Under the pieces are notes generated by a model. It saw nothing but the letters and a program-made list of their open reading frames with translations, ran no database searches and had not been told where the DNA came from. A program made the position numbers and the translations under genes. From positions 13,917,676-13,981,675 of the forward strand of contig CM049311.1 in assembly GCA_026874595.1 (NCBI GenBank): a DNA stretch of 64,000 nt, read 5' to 3'. Positions within the stretch are counted from its first letter, which is position 1; every line of letters starts with the position of its first letter. This document shows, piece after piece, positions 11,467 through 22,153 of this stretch. Source of the stretch: Sipunculus nudus (lineage: Eukaryota > Annelida > Sipuncula > Golfingiida > Sipunculidae).

Positions 11467-12932
11467 TTATAAAGGAGTTATTCCATGCTTTTCAAAATCC
11501 TTGCTTGTTATTTCATCTTTAGAAAAATTACTTGTATCACTGTCACTGTCATCATCTGTCAGATTAATAATAAAATTATCAACTACGTCATCTATCAAAC
11601 CATCAACTTTCCACATTTCCTCTTCTACTCTTTCACATGGGCACAGGCCTTCCTCCAATCGTCTAGTGTAACTGATTACATTGCTTCAGCACACAGGTCA
11701 GCACCTGAAGACATCTTAAATGATGTATTGTTCCGAGCTGCATATCCCTTACTTGTGACCATATGAGCTCTATGGGGTTCAGTTCAAAGTGATATTGGGG
11801 TAAACGTACAACAGTGTGACCACGTTCCTCTGCTCAGGTGTCAATTTTGTACTTCACAAAGGTTGGCTTGGCTTTCTTTACAAGTTCATACAGTTCTGGC
11901 TTCAGCATGTCATTGGACCAGTGAACTTTGTGGGCTGTGAGCCAAGCGCGCATATCATCTCTCCTGGTATTACTAGTGGGAGCTTTGTGTAATATCACAC
12001 TGTGATATGGAGCATTGTCCATAACAATGACAGACTTGGGAGGAAGGTTTGGAACCAACTTTTCCATGAACCATGACTCAAAGTGGGAAGCATCCATTTC
12101 CTCATGGTAGTCAGCAGTTCCTTTCCTAGCTTGGAATGTCCAAAAAGCATTAGGAACGAATTCCAATTCTCCCCCAGCATGGGAAATGGTAAACCGTCCA
12201 CCCTTGCCACTTGGCTGGTGTAATCCTAGTGACAAGTTGTCTTGCTGAGCTTTCCAAGGATTTTTGTGTACCTGTGTATCTTGCCACAAACGACCAACAG
12301 ATTGATGGCCATTCAGCCAAGTCTCATCCAGGTAGACGATAGTACCTACAGATGGCTGTTCACGCAATATTCATATCTTCCTAAGATACCTGTGTCATTG
12401 TGCAAGGATATCTGGCTTCTCATACACAAAAATCCGTCCATTTCTTTTCTGGTATTTAAAGCCAAGTTTGTGAAGTATTTTCCATAAAGTTGTCCGCCCA
12501 TATGGGAATCTGCAGTCAGCTTGGTGGATGGAATTAAGCAGTTTATTCAAGGTTGGGACCTCATTACGATGGAAGAACTTATGCACATTCCTTCTGATCA
12601 CACGTAACAAGCGTAAAATCACCAACCTGTAAAAATTGGCTTCCCTGTTGGGTCTTTTTTATGAGGGGTGCATAACTGATCCTTTTCTGTTCCTTCTTAC
12701 CTTAATGGTGACACTGTGCGTTCACCAACACCTGTAGCTTCTGCAGTTTTTCCCTAACTTTCAGGGTGCAGGGATTATTGCAGGGTTGCCGAGCTGCTTT
12801 TCTTTTTCAAAATACTGATTTACATTCAGTATAATGCCTCTTGCCTGGCTGGTTAAACACTTTCCTTGAAACTTTTTCACAGAGCTTTTCTGTCTTTTGG
12901 TTTCTTCGTTTTACTTTTGGTGTTGCTGACAT
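11467..12932 (-). pseudogene. IS630/Tc1/mariner-superfamily transposase, decayed
   Basis: DDE transposase that would cut and paste its own element. From the ATG at 12,932 the minus strand gives a basic N-terminus, then a helix-turn-helix region (about 12,840-12,400, several frameshifts). The catalytic core follows: YLDETW (about 12,325-12,345, first Asp), VIVMDNAPYHS (about 12,000-12,030, second Asp) and LNPIELIW (about 11,757-11,780, Glu at 11,764-11,766). The C-terminus is acidic (DDDSDSDTS) and ends near 11,467. The core is split by two in-frame TGA codons near 12,368-12,395, both explicable as CGA to TGA, with a further TGA after the KYKIDT block and frameshifts elsewhere. Clear terminal inverted repeats were not found. 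It lies only in the left arm, so it arrived after the duplication or was deleted from the right. Confidence 0.88.
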
Positions 12933-14496
12933 TGTGTGCATAAGAGAAGTGTAAATATAAGGTCTGATCAGGACAGATGTACCATTCAAACTGACTTAAT
13001 ATCAGGTCTGACCCTCTGGAGTGTAACAAGATACATAATATATCTACTGCAAAGTATCAGTCCAGTACTGAAAGAATGTTTTCTTTAGGGACCGTTCAAA
13101 AGTGCTCATTTTCATACATTTTCTTAATTATCTATGCCTATGTTCTGTTGAGAACAATAAAGACAATAAATGGACCAGTTTTGAGATGGTCCGCTTTGCT
13201 GAAGCACACAGCACATGCAAGAACCACAGGTCAGTTGACCCCATTCCGACTCAGTGACAAGACCATTAATCACAGAGATAAACAATGAAAAATATGGCAA
13301 AAGAGCAGAAATCACTAATTTTTTTAGTTGCTATTTGTAGATTATGTTACATTTGAAATAAATGTAAGCAATGAACCACAAATTTGAATGCAGAAATACA
13401 TTAAAACTAAGACGAAACAAATGGACTAAGTTTTGTCCTTGAGTGGAAACATTTGACCAGCGGTGATGCGTGTCAGGGAGGGCGGGTCATTAAGCTCCCC
13501 CCGGAGTAAAAAAAAATCTAATAGGAGGACCGCATCACATGGGTGAAAATGGTTTAAATCGCCGTGCCAAGCTAGACTGGATAGAGTATAGATTATTGTT
13601 GCTTACAAATACAATGTACAATTGTAGTGTTAGTGTTAAAAGTGTGTACAGTGCCACATATAAGTATATTAGTGTGTGGAACTTTAAGTTTGCTCGTTTC
13701 ACACAAGCCGAGGAACATGACTAACATTCCATGACAAGTGCTCTTTCTAGGGAGACTGGTTCATGACACAACCATCCAGCTACGACCGAAGACAGATAGG
13801 GAACGACTCTGCATAGTCTTATTACATTTAGGTCCAATTTTGCCCCGTTTGCGTTCCCACTTCATATACTTATTATGACAATAAGACTATTTTACCGTCG
13901 CCATATATCCGTTGTCAGCAAAACAGGTACGAGCCCAGAAAGAGTGCAAAGAGCCAATGTTCTGCTTGCAAAAGCAGGTAAAGGTATAGTTTATCTATTC
14001 ACTTTAGGTGTCTCAAAATGTTTCTACGATGACAAATCATAGAAATGGTCGCACACATTGCCATCCACAAAGTCTTACCACAAGATATGACCCATTAACA
14101 TCTCGCGAAAAGACAGTCTCGGAGATATTGATCTTTTCTTTTTTGGTGATTGGAGAATCATGAGAGCAGAAATACATAGCTCATTCCTATTCGTAGGCCA
14201 ATCAGTCGATTATATCGATGACTGGTGGTTTATAATCGATAAAACTGGCTGTATTTACATAAAATCGATCACAAACGAATATATATGCACTTGCAAATAG
14301 ACATAAAAAATATCGTATCTTGTCATAGATATAAGAAAGACGGATCACTAAATAGCTAACAGCATTACAACTGAATCATGTGCAGCGAACAAATATCAAC
14401 AACCCGGCCGTTACCTTGTCACAATGATTGACTTTATTTGGACAATATTCGAGATATAATTATATTCAGCAGGTTTCATTCTTGCAGTTACCCAAC
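12933..14496. other. Interval without a recognised gene
   Basis: 12,933-13,580 belongs to the left-only block. From about 13,580 the sequence pairs again with 45,520 down to 43,100. No exon supported. Confidence 0.5.
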
Positions 14497-14577
14497 ATGG
14501 TTTTACTTTGATTGAAATATTGCTGGTTGTTTCACACATAGCCGCTGCCAGTGGAGTATGCAAAGACGTATGCACAG
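14497..14577 (+). pseudogene. Gene B signal-peptide exon, left copy, disabled
   Basis: Counterpart of the intact first exon at 42,987-43,095 on the other arm. It keeps the I-E-I-L-L-V-V-S-H-I-A-A-A-S hydrophobic core and the CKD block, but the segment between the ATG (14,497) and the core has been replaced by a shorter stretch. The ATG now reads into TGA after four codons. The donor, GTAAGT in the right arm, is GCAAGT here. The left gene B therefore probably cannot make a secreted product from this start. Confidence 0.7.
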
Positions 14578-14656
14578 GCAAGTATGACATACAACGATTC
14601 CAATATACACACTTACACTCCTGGGGTAGCGGAAATCAACGTTATCTAAGTACACC

Positions 14657-14719
<63 letters not shown>
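14657..14719. repeat. (TA)n microsatellite
   Basis: TA tract in the first intron of left gene B. The right arm has a shorter interrupted tract near 42,850-42,900. Confidence 0.93.
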
Positions 14720-14721
<2 letters not shown>

Positions 14722-15585
14722 GAGTGTGCATGATATACACCGAAGAATTTGATGTTGCATTCGTAAGGCAAGGGATGACACGCCTGGCCGAAAGCCAATA
14801 AATAGGAAGACAGTTTCAAGGAGTTCATTTTATTAAATGGCACACCTTCATGAATCCACTGTTGTTGTATGTTATCAGTTTGATTTCTAGAAGGTCTGCG
14901 TGCTTTATTGTGCAAAATCACGTCACATGATTGTGAGTTTCATTCCGAGGCGTTGCAATAAGAATCTGCATACGATACAAAATATATACGATACATATAT
15001 ACAAAAACTACTCTGAACATATTTGTAGACGAGGTACACCTTGATGGAAAAGTTCGAGGGTAAGCCATAGTCTTTTAAAATTGTTAAAAGAACAATTTTT
15101 GTCGGTATTAATTACAGTAAGTTATAGGAAACATCTGGTGATAAATTCAGAAAACTTGCCAACAAACCGTCAATGCTTTTCCAATTTAGTAGCATCAGTC
15201 AAAGAGACCAAACTTGTCCAATTTCACCATGTATAATGGTGCCCTAATCCTTTTCCATAGATTAACGCTATTTTTAGAATATAACCTGCGCAGTCCGAGG
15301 ACACCATGTGATCAATATTTTTAATAGGTATGTGTAACTATAAAATGCATTATGAAATGCGGAAATTGATGACGTATTATTTTATTTACTCCCTGTATGT
15401 TAATGATACATGCATAATAAAAACATTTTTTAAGGAAAAACAATTTTGCCGACCATTTGATATTGTTTATCCTGTTTTGCCACTTGACATACGACTTCAA
15501 AATTCAATGGTCATATAATACACTATAAAACCGAAAAAAATATATAAGAATGGTGAGTTGTAAGGATATTTTCCCTTTCTGACAG

Positions 15586-15776
15586 ATTTTGTTTAATGAG
15601 ATACAAACTCTCATTGGACGAGGCACAAGCTGCCTGTAAATATAACTCCGGTCACCTTGCGTTTGATAACAATGATGTTGTCCACAGGAAGCTTACAAGT
15701 CTTGTAATCGAAGCAAAATTAAATAACGCCTGGATAGGCGGCAGAAGTAGCCCACGACGATGGAATTCGGTCCAGG
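15586..15776 (+). CDS. Gene B C-type-lectin-like half-domain exon, left copy
   Basis: 191-nt exon with acceptor CTGACAG and donor GTATGA. One base completes the previous codon and the exon ends in phase 1. The protein reads C-L-M-R-Y-K-L-S-L-D-E-A-Q-A-A-C, then GHLAFDNN and H-R-K-L-T-S-L-V-I, then AWIGGR and RRWNSVQ. This is the N-terminal half of a C-type lectin-like domain: a Cys, the HLA block after it, a long helix, then the WIG motif and a following Trp. The second half, with its Ca-binding and last Cys residues, is not in this exon. The right copy at 41,774-41,964 has the same length and 21 differences. It was probably part of an extracellular ligand-binding region. Confidence 0.75.
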
Positions 15777-16605
15777 GTATGAACTATGGTAATACTATGG
15801 TAATAACACTTAATCCTTATTTAGAATATTTTCAAAACGAAATATTACTTCCTTTTTATACTTTTTAAGTTAATTTATTTTGACGCATATGTAACTCCCT
15901 ATAATATATAAACCAGTCAAATTATCACATTTCGCCGGAAGGAGAAGGTTCAACAAAATGCAACTAAAGGAGTTCCTGCAAGATACTCTTAAGAGTTTTC
16001 AAAGTTGATTGAGTGGATGACATTTAAAGGTTCCTTGAGCAGTGTTTAATGCGGAGTCTGCCATTTTTTTTTTTAACCTTAGCGGTTGACCAAGAACCTA
16101 TGTTAAGGTTCCCCGAAGACCCGCTAAGGTTCTACGTATTGGATGGAATAATGAGTTTTATTGACTTTAATTCCATGATTAAAAAAACTAATATTGTGTT
16201 AGTTTGCTTTGGTCATGATTTGAAACATTGAATACATGAATAAATATATACCCATCAATAAACATACATTCCTCCTACGAAAGGGACGTAGGCCTTCGTT
16301 ATTCAAATTACGTACAAAAGGAAAAAAAAGCGTATTTGTACTAATATATATACCATACCGATATTTGACCTAAAACATATTCCTCACGAATGGCTCTCAA
16401 AGAAACCTAATTGTTCGAAGTCGCTTTGTAAGTGTATCATAATTTATGAACATACAAGCAATTTATTCGGCAAAAAGTATAACTATAATTGAAATCGAAT
16501 ACAATAAAATTAAACAGTGCACAATATAAAAAAAATTGAGATGTTGTATTAAGTAGAGTACATACACCAGGCACTGGATAGGTTGACAAGCTCATATATG
16601 GAATG

Positions 16606-16810
16606 GAGGGGATGTAATGTCAAAGGTACCGGACTTTTAATCAAGCGCTCATGAGTTCGAATCCTGTAGCCTCTCACTTCCTCGGTAGGACCCTTAAGCA
16701 AGGCCTCAGCCACAAGTTTGCTTATGTCTACCCAGCATTTCAAATGGGTACCGGTTTAAGTAAACTGCGCATGGCGGACCCTGGCAACCTAAAAAATCTC
16801 GGAGCAAAGC
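16606..16810 (+). mobile_element. tRNA-derived SINE, degenerate
   Basis: A tRNA-like head (GGGGATGTAATG... to the B-box-like GTTCGAATCC, about 16,606-16,678) is followed by a body with AAGCAAGGCCTCAGCC and CTACCCAGC...AATGGGTACCGG, the core seen in many marine-invertebrate SINEs. A degenerate, internally duplicated counterpart lies at 40,745-40,925 in the right arm, so insertion predates the arm duplication. Confidence 0.6.
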
Positions 16811-16899
16811 TTAGTAAAAGACTTGTGTGAAGGAATATGCGCACGCCACTGTATAAATACACTCATTCTGACTTTTGTGATGATTCTTGTTACAAGTGT

Positions 16900-17113
16900 T
16901 AAATTGGTCTTATTTGCACTCCGAACAGCAAACGGGAGGGATGAACAGATACAAAGTTGCTGTCAAGAAAAAAGAAAATCCGAATCACCAACGCTAGAGG
17001 GTCTTAAGGAAGAGGCATTGCATCAAAATTTTAGAAACGTGCACGGTTATGGCCTTTTAATAGTGACATTGCTCGATTCGAGTTTAGCTTTCCTGCGATA
17101 TTTTAGGGCTTAA
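16900..17113 (+). other. Open frame conserved in both arms, unclear
   Basis: A frame reading L-R-T-A-N-G-R-x-E-Q-I-Q-x-C-C-Q and KSESPTLEGLKEEALHQN is kept in the right arm (40,166-40,375, minus strand) with mostly conservative changes. An acceptor-like CCGAACAG precedes the ANGR block. It could be an exon of gene B or an old transposon remnant; I cannot decide. The frames diverge after the HQN block, where the right copy has about 15 extra bases. Confidence 0.3.
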
Positions 17114-17761
17114 CATTCAAGCATGAGAAATATTACGGTTATTAACCTGTATTTACCGCCTCAAATATTTTAATTGGACTGCTGGCGCCCTCTGTGAATG
17201 CATATGACAGCAGCATTATTCAATGGCATTTTATCGAAACGATATCAGGGATAGTCTGGTAACAATAACATTAACTCATGAGAGAAAAAAATACCAGTGA
17301 AAGGCAAATGCAATGAGCCAACGCGTTTATCACGTTTCTTTTATGACCACGTATGTACTGATTTGCTCAAAGTACCGTAATAATTCCGGAGCAGTGTTGG
17401 TGAGGCTGAAAAAAAATATTGAACGGTTGATCCTTTGCATTTTTAATGACATGATACCTTTAAGTAATTAGAGGACTATAATTAATTTTTAAAATGTTAA
17501 AGTAATATTGCTCTTCATCGAAATATTCTGCACAGTTTCAGACACTGCCAATGTGCATGATCGCACGTGATAGACGATAAATTGCATGGAACTATTAACA
17601 TATTTATCAACATTTAAATAACTTAATTGCCGTGGAAAAGTTTGAGACTGTCATAACCATGTTTTTTCTTAATACTTGTCGATCCATATTTCATATAGAG
17701 CGCCACATTCATAAGGCCTTTTTAACATTTCTCTTAATCTCATTTTTGCTTCACATTTCAG

Positions 17762-17909
17762 ATGAATGGTAGAGGGGGAGAGAGGTTAAACTGGTGTTGT
17801 GACAATATAAACCATCATAAAAGAAAACCCATATGACATATGTTTTTTAAGACAAATTTAAACTGCAATGAGGAAAGAAATGCTACCTTTGCAGTTAACA
17901 TTAGAGGCA
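17762..17909 (+). pseudogene. Gene B 148-nt exon, left copy, with stop
   Basis: Acceptor CACATTTCAG and donor GTGAGT. The frame starts MNGRGGERLNWCCDN and later reads TNLNCNEERNATFAVNI, which carries an N-x-T glycosylation site. An in-frame TGA after the K-R-K-P-I block is absent in the right copy (39,237-39,384), where the same place reads KTCDICFLKTN. Length is identical in both arms. It ends in phase 1, which joins correctly to the 201-nt exon. No domain recognised. Confidence 0.55.
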
Positions 17910-18540
17910 GTGAGTTTATTTTCTTATCTTGTCATATAAACATAAATGTTAGTTGTAACGTTTATATCTTGGCCGCTGCTGTTCTTTTCTTAAGATGGAG
18001 AAAAATATTCACTGTTTGTAAATATTGCATAGAGTTGCATAGTTACTAGCAAATGCAAATTTTGCGAAGATGTTATTTTATATTTGCTCTATAATAATTT
18101 GTTTTAAACACATATATCAAGATTTGTTTTCCAATAATTAACATTTCATATTTTTGAAAATTCACATTTATTTACGTACGTGACATATTTTGTTATGCTT
18201 AGGCATTTTTGCCTGGAGCCGTCATGCCGAAACGGAAACAGGCCGACCTAGCTCCCCACTTTGCATTGCTCTGTCGCTACGAAAAAGCATGAATTATATA
18301 AATATAAATTATATATATATATATAAATTCATTGAACTTCGACAATTCAATATGTATGTTCCTTCAGGCACTTAATGTATTGGGATACTGCCCCACAGTT
18401 TGATTGATAACTCTTTTGTTAAGCATAGCCGCTTTCTCAGACACTAACTTGTCTGGTCAAGATTACATTATACATAAACATAAGTACCATTTTCATATAA
18501 GCAAAATGTTGTTTGATTAATATGTCATCTCATTGACCAG

Positions 18541-18741
18541 TAGAGGAAGGGAAGTTATTCACCGTGCATCAGGATTCAGACACTTGGTTCATGTCGCATC
18601 AAAAAAGCCCAACAGGCAGGGTGTTGTCAACATTGGCGTCTCTGAATCGCAATAACCTGAATGAGACAGAAAACCTTAAGGTTAATGAGTATTACTGGGT
18701 TTGCGCAACAACTAATCCTTGGCAATGGCAGGTAGGCCAAG
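18541..18741 (+). CDS. Gene B 201-nt extracellular exon, left copy
   Basis: Acceptor CATTGACCAG and donor GTGAGC; a phase 1-1 exon of 201 nt, the same length in the right arm. It reads VEEGKLFTVHQDSDTW, a Leu-rich stretch L-S-T-L-A-S-L-N, and Y-Y-W-V-C-A-T-T-N-P-W-Q-W. The W-V-x-A...W-x-W ending recalls the WIGG...W ending of the lectin-like exon, so it may be a second, divergent lectin half, but this is weak. N-E-T is a potential N-glycosylation site. The frame is fully open. A third copy lies at 2,092-2,286. Confidence 0.65.
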
Positions 18742-18950
18742 GTGAGCTTCCATGAACACACATGTGCAAATGTGTACTTTGCCAAGTCACACATACCCTG
18801 TTCTCTTTTTTTATACACACATATATATATATATTAATCTATTGTTTCCATGGCAATGTATATACGTCAATTCGTCCAGGATGCCTACAAGATGCCGTAT
18901 CTTCAGTTTGAAATATGTAGTACCCTATGTGTTCTATTTAACATATCCAA

Positions 18951-19042
18951 TGACAATGGAAAAGTTAGTAATTTTAATTTCCTTTCACACCAAAATTGAC
19001 AATGGAAAAATTAGTAATTTTAATTTCCTTTCACACCAAAAT
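18951..19042. repeat. Two-copy 46-bp tandem repeat
   Basis: Units start TGACAATGGAAAA at 18,951 and 18,997 and are almost identical. The right arm shows only one copy near 38,040-38,090, so duplication is left-specific. Confidence 0.85.
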
Positions 19043-20110
19043 TTCATGTTTCATTGCCGTTATCAATGGAAGGAAAATAATTATTATCACGGTGTTGATC
19101 CCATGGAGGAGAATATGACACATGTAAATGATGAACAATAAACGGTCAAATGTTAACTAGACTTTGTGACTTAACGCGGAATCTGGTACCTCGACAAGCG
19201 ACAAACCAATGTTATCTCTTCTGTATTGCTACATGGAAATAGGTTTAGGAGACTCAAATTATTTCTTGCTGAGCGCACCCCGTAATTATACGTTAGCACA
19301 CGAATATTTTCGCAGGCGCATCTTATATTTTTTACGTATGCACAGGGTAAATATAATACAAAATTAACTTGTAATAACACATTAATTTTGCCTATGTAAA
19401 ACCTCTAATATAGAGGGCTGCTTGACGTATGAGAGTTCTTTTCAAATCAGGGCTTCGGTCTACAGGAACATTAACACGCTTTCTTGAGAATTCGTTATCA
19501 GAATTGATAATCGACATTATTGCAGTCCTAGAGAAGACACTAAGACTCTCGATATCAGGACAGACCTTTGGTCTCACAGAAAGAATCGCACTCCCCTCGT
19601 AAACAGATGTATGGTGATTAAAAAAATGTATAAATGGGAAGAATTTTTCCTGTGAGAAGAAGAAGAATTTTATTTGTCAATGTAAGTAGGCTGTATTTTA
19701 CCATTTTATAGGATAAGTCCTTTGATTAATTTTGCATTGTTTATTAAACCAACATTATAGGTGTGTAATAACGACAACAAATATGTTATTTTTACGGCTG
19801 TTCTATTTCAGTGTTTTTATACACGAGGTCAGGAATTCAAAAGTCATATCAATTCAAAAGTCTAATATTTCAGAACAAGGATTTAATTTCAAACTTCATC
19901 AAATAATTCTTTTACTGGTATTAACACTTTTTTAATTTCTAAAATCTATTCGCGAACGGAACAGTAAATCTTCATTTTATGCAGGAAAAAAGGAAGAGCC
20001 TTTGCATTTTGCAATCGCCGAAAAAGGCACAGGAGAACCAAGAAATTCCCACCCAAATTTGGTCAGCAAGTCTCTATAAAATTTTATTCTACGGTATTTA
20101 AAAATGAGTG
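19043..20110. other. Intron sequence of left gene B, no gene seen
   Basis: Homologous to about 36,910-38,040 in the right arm. No exon supported. Confidence 0.5.
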
Positions 20111-20216
20111 AATGTCTTCCCGGCTGGCAGCACATTGGCATCTCAACGGACAGCACCTCTGGACCCTGGCTGACATCAGTTCTGGAGAACGGCTGGCCAC
20201 ACATCAGGGGGTTGAA
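20111..20216 (+). repeat. Start of the 23-bp minisatellite, split by an insertion
   Basis: Several units of the CTCTGGACACCGGCTGGCAG type precede the 1.94-kb insertion. The array continues at 22,154. The uninterrupted equivalent lies at 36,800-36,900 in the right arm. Confidence 0.8.
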
Positions 20217-20514
20217 CTCGAAGCATTCTTAAGCCGAACGAATGCATAACGAACTCGTTACTCCATTTTTTGGGTAACTCGAAACTTTCTTTAAATTCTT
20301 CTCGTTCGAAAATTTTTTCTCAATATTTTCGTTATTTTAACGGACAGTCCGGACCATCCGTTACGGTACCGAAAACGTGTACAAGTGTCGTCAGACGGTA
20401 TTTACTCTGAGATTAGTCAACATAATACATTTCATGTGCCGTGCCTACCATATGTAATGACATGTGTAAATAATAACAAATTGTTGCAACCTATAAATTA
20501 ATTTTCACACAAAA

Positions 20515-20522
<8 letters not shown>

Positions 20523-20561
<39 letters not shown>
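20523..20561. repeat. (TA)n microsatellite
   Basis: TA tract inside the inserted element. Confidence 0.95.
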
Positions 20562-20562
<1 letters not shown>

Positions 20563-21226
20563 ATCTGATATATCCCTCTTTTCCCAGAGAACCGAACGCA
20601 ATCATCCATGCATGGAAATTTATAGCAATAGTTGTGATGACAATTTATATACATTGTATATACCTTTGTCTCTATGTAATACACATTTTAGAGCTGCAAG
20701 CGAATGAAAATACCATTATTCGTAATAAATAGTTCGACAACGGAAGAAAAATATTTTATTGTAAAATATTAATTACATGTATGGCTGCTATCGGTTTTTT
20801 TATCCCTTCTTGTTCAAAGTTGGGAAAGCAGATAACATTTAACAGCATTTAATTCGTTCTAATATTAACATATATACCCAGAACTACGAATCCTTTAAGG
20901 GGTTGCGGATGCGGTAGGGGCGTGATTGTGGATCAAGTCAAAATCATGATTTTATGAGGTACCGTTTCCTTTTATTCGGTTGTGGAACATATCCGGCCTC
21001 ATCGGACAAAAAAATGTCGGATCATTTAGCGACCGTCTAATAACAAAATTTAAACGCGGATTGGGTCTGGAGACCCACGTACATTTAAGTTGGGGTATCC
21101 CAGAATTAAATGTGTTAATCGTTATAAACCATAAGGAAAAATGTCATCTGCTGGAAACGGAATCATTGCAAATATATATAAAGCATTCCCATGTGATCCA
21201 CTCTTGATTTGTCAATTCATGTTTAC

Positions 21227-21228
<2 letters not shown>

Positions 21229-21281
<53 letters not shown>
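21229..21281. repeat. (TA)n microsatellite
   Basis: TA tract inside the inserted element. Confidence 0.95.
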
Positions 21282-21794
21282 CACATACATGTATTTTATC
21301 CGCGACCGCATACCTGGACCACATTCTGAATCATATAAAACTTTACAGCACCAAACAAACCAATGAACTGAGGTAAATTGTTCGTGATTATGGTGCAATT
21401 ATTTTCTAAATGCATACCGGTATAAGGATATTTTTGTTGTGTTGGATTTATCTATATTGCTTGCATGAAAATGGAAAATAAGAGGCAAAATCAGCCATAT
21501 AATAAAAGACGAGCTGAGAATGTCCCTTCAGCCCCTAATTGTAGATGGACATTGTGCAATTAGTCCCTTGTTGTAATATTTAATTCTGTAATTTATGCAA
21601 TGAACAATGAGTGTGTAAAATCCACGATAAATATATCGGTATAAATATAATTTACTACAGAACGTTCCATCACGTATAATTATCGATAGAACCAATTTTA
21701 AATGAACGAGGGGAATGTTATCATAATAAAGATAGTTTTCCTGAAACAATATAAAACTAGTTAAAACGTATTTTAAACAAATTTTATAATAGGC

Positions 21795-21814
21795 ACTCTC
21801 TCTCTCTCTTTCTT

Positions 21815-21860
<46 letters not shown>
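21795..21860. repeat. (CT)n microsatellite
   Basis: CT dinucleotide tract with one interruption. Confidence 0.95.
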
Positions 21861-21862
<2 letters not shown>

Positions 21863-22153
21863 TCCCAAGCCCAAGAAATGGTTATAATCTCTCACAACTA
21901 GCACCGGATTCAGAAAAGTATAGGAATATTGGCATTATATGCTTCAAAGAACCTTATTAGAAACGGCAACGAAAGAGGCTAACGCTGTTTCGTTACTTAA
22001 CATGTGGATACATATAACGTGACAACAACGAAGGGTTTCGAGTCAGCTCGTTGTGTTCTCGTTTGATTCTCGTTTTTTCTCGTTAAAGTACACCTAACGA
22101 ATGAGATAACGACAAAACTATAAAATTTTCGAGTTTCCCCCCCCCCCCCCCCC

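Larger units (their letters stand above)
8441..13580. other. Left-arm-only block (~5.1 kb)
   Basis: In the right arm the sequence equivalent to 8,440 and that equivalent to 13,580 are almost adjacent (about 45,520-45,590). This block is therefore an insertion in the left arm or a deletion from the right. It contains a (TA)n tract, a MITE-like element, a second (TA)n tract and a decayed Tc1/mariner-type transposase. 8,441-9,742 has no recognisable gene. Confidence 0.75.
20217..22153. mobile_element. 1.94-kb non-autonomous element inserted in the minisatellite
   Basis: Starts GGGGGTTGAACTCGAA and ends TTCGAGTTTCCCCC with a run of C, an imperfect terminal inverted repeat. Both subterminal regions are rich in CTCGTT/AACGAG words. 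The right arm has the continuous minisatellite at this point, so insertion followed the duplication. There is no transposase frame inside; it contains two (TA)n tracts and a (CT)n tract. The target duplication is unclear. The family is undetermined. Confidence 0.65.

Noticed and set aside
16050-16231. Possible exon after the AACCTTAG at 16,081
   Set aside because: The left and right copies differ by a frame-changing base right after the acceptor, and the sequence contains short repeated AAGGTTC words typical of a repeat.
22141-22153. C-run as an assembly gap or cloning artefact
   Set aside because: It coincides with the end of the inverted-repeat element (TTCGAGTTTCCCCC) and mirrors the G-run at 20,217, so it is better read as the element end.
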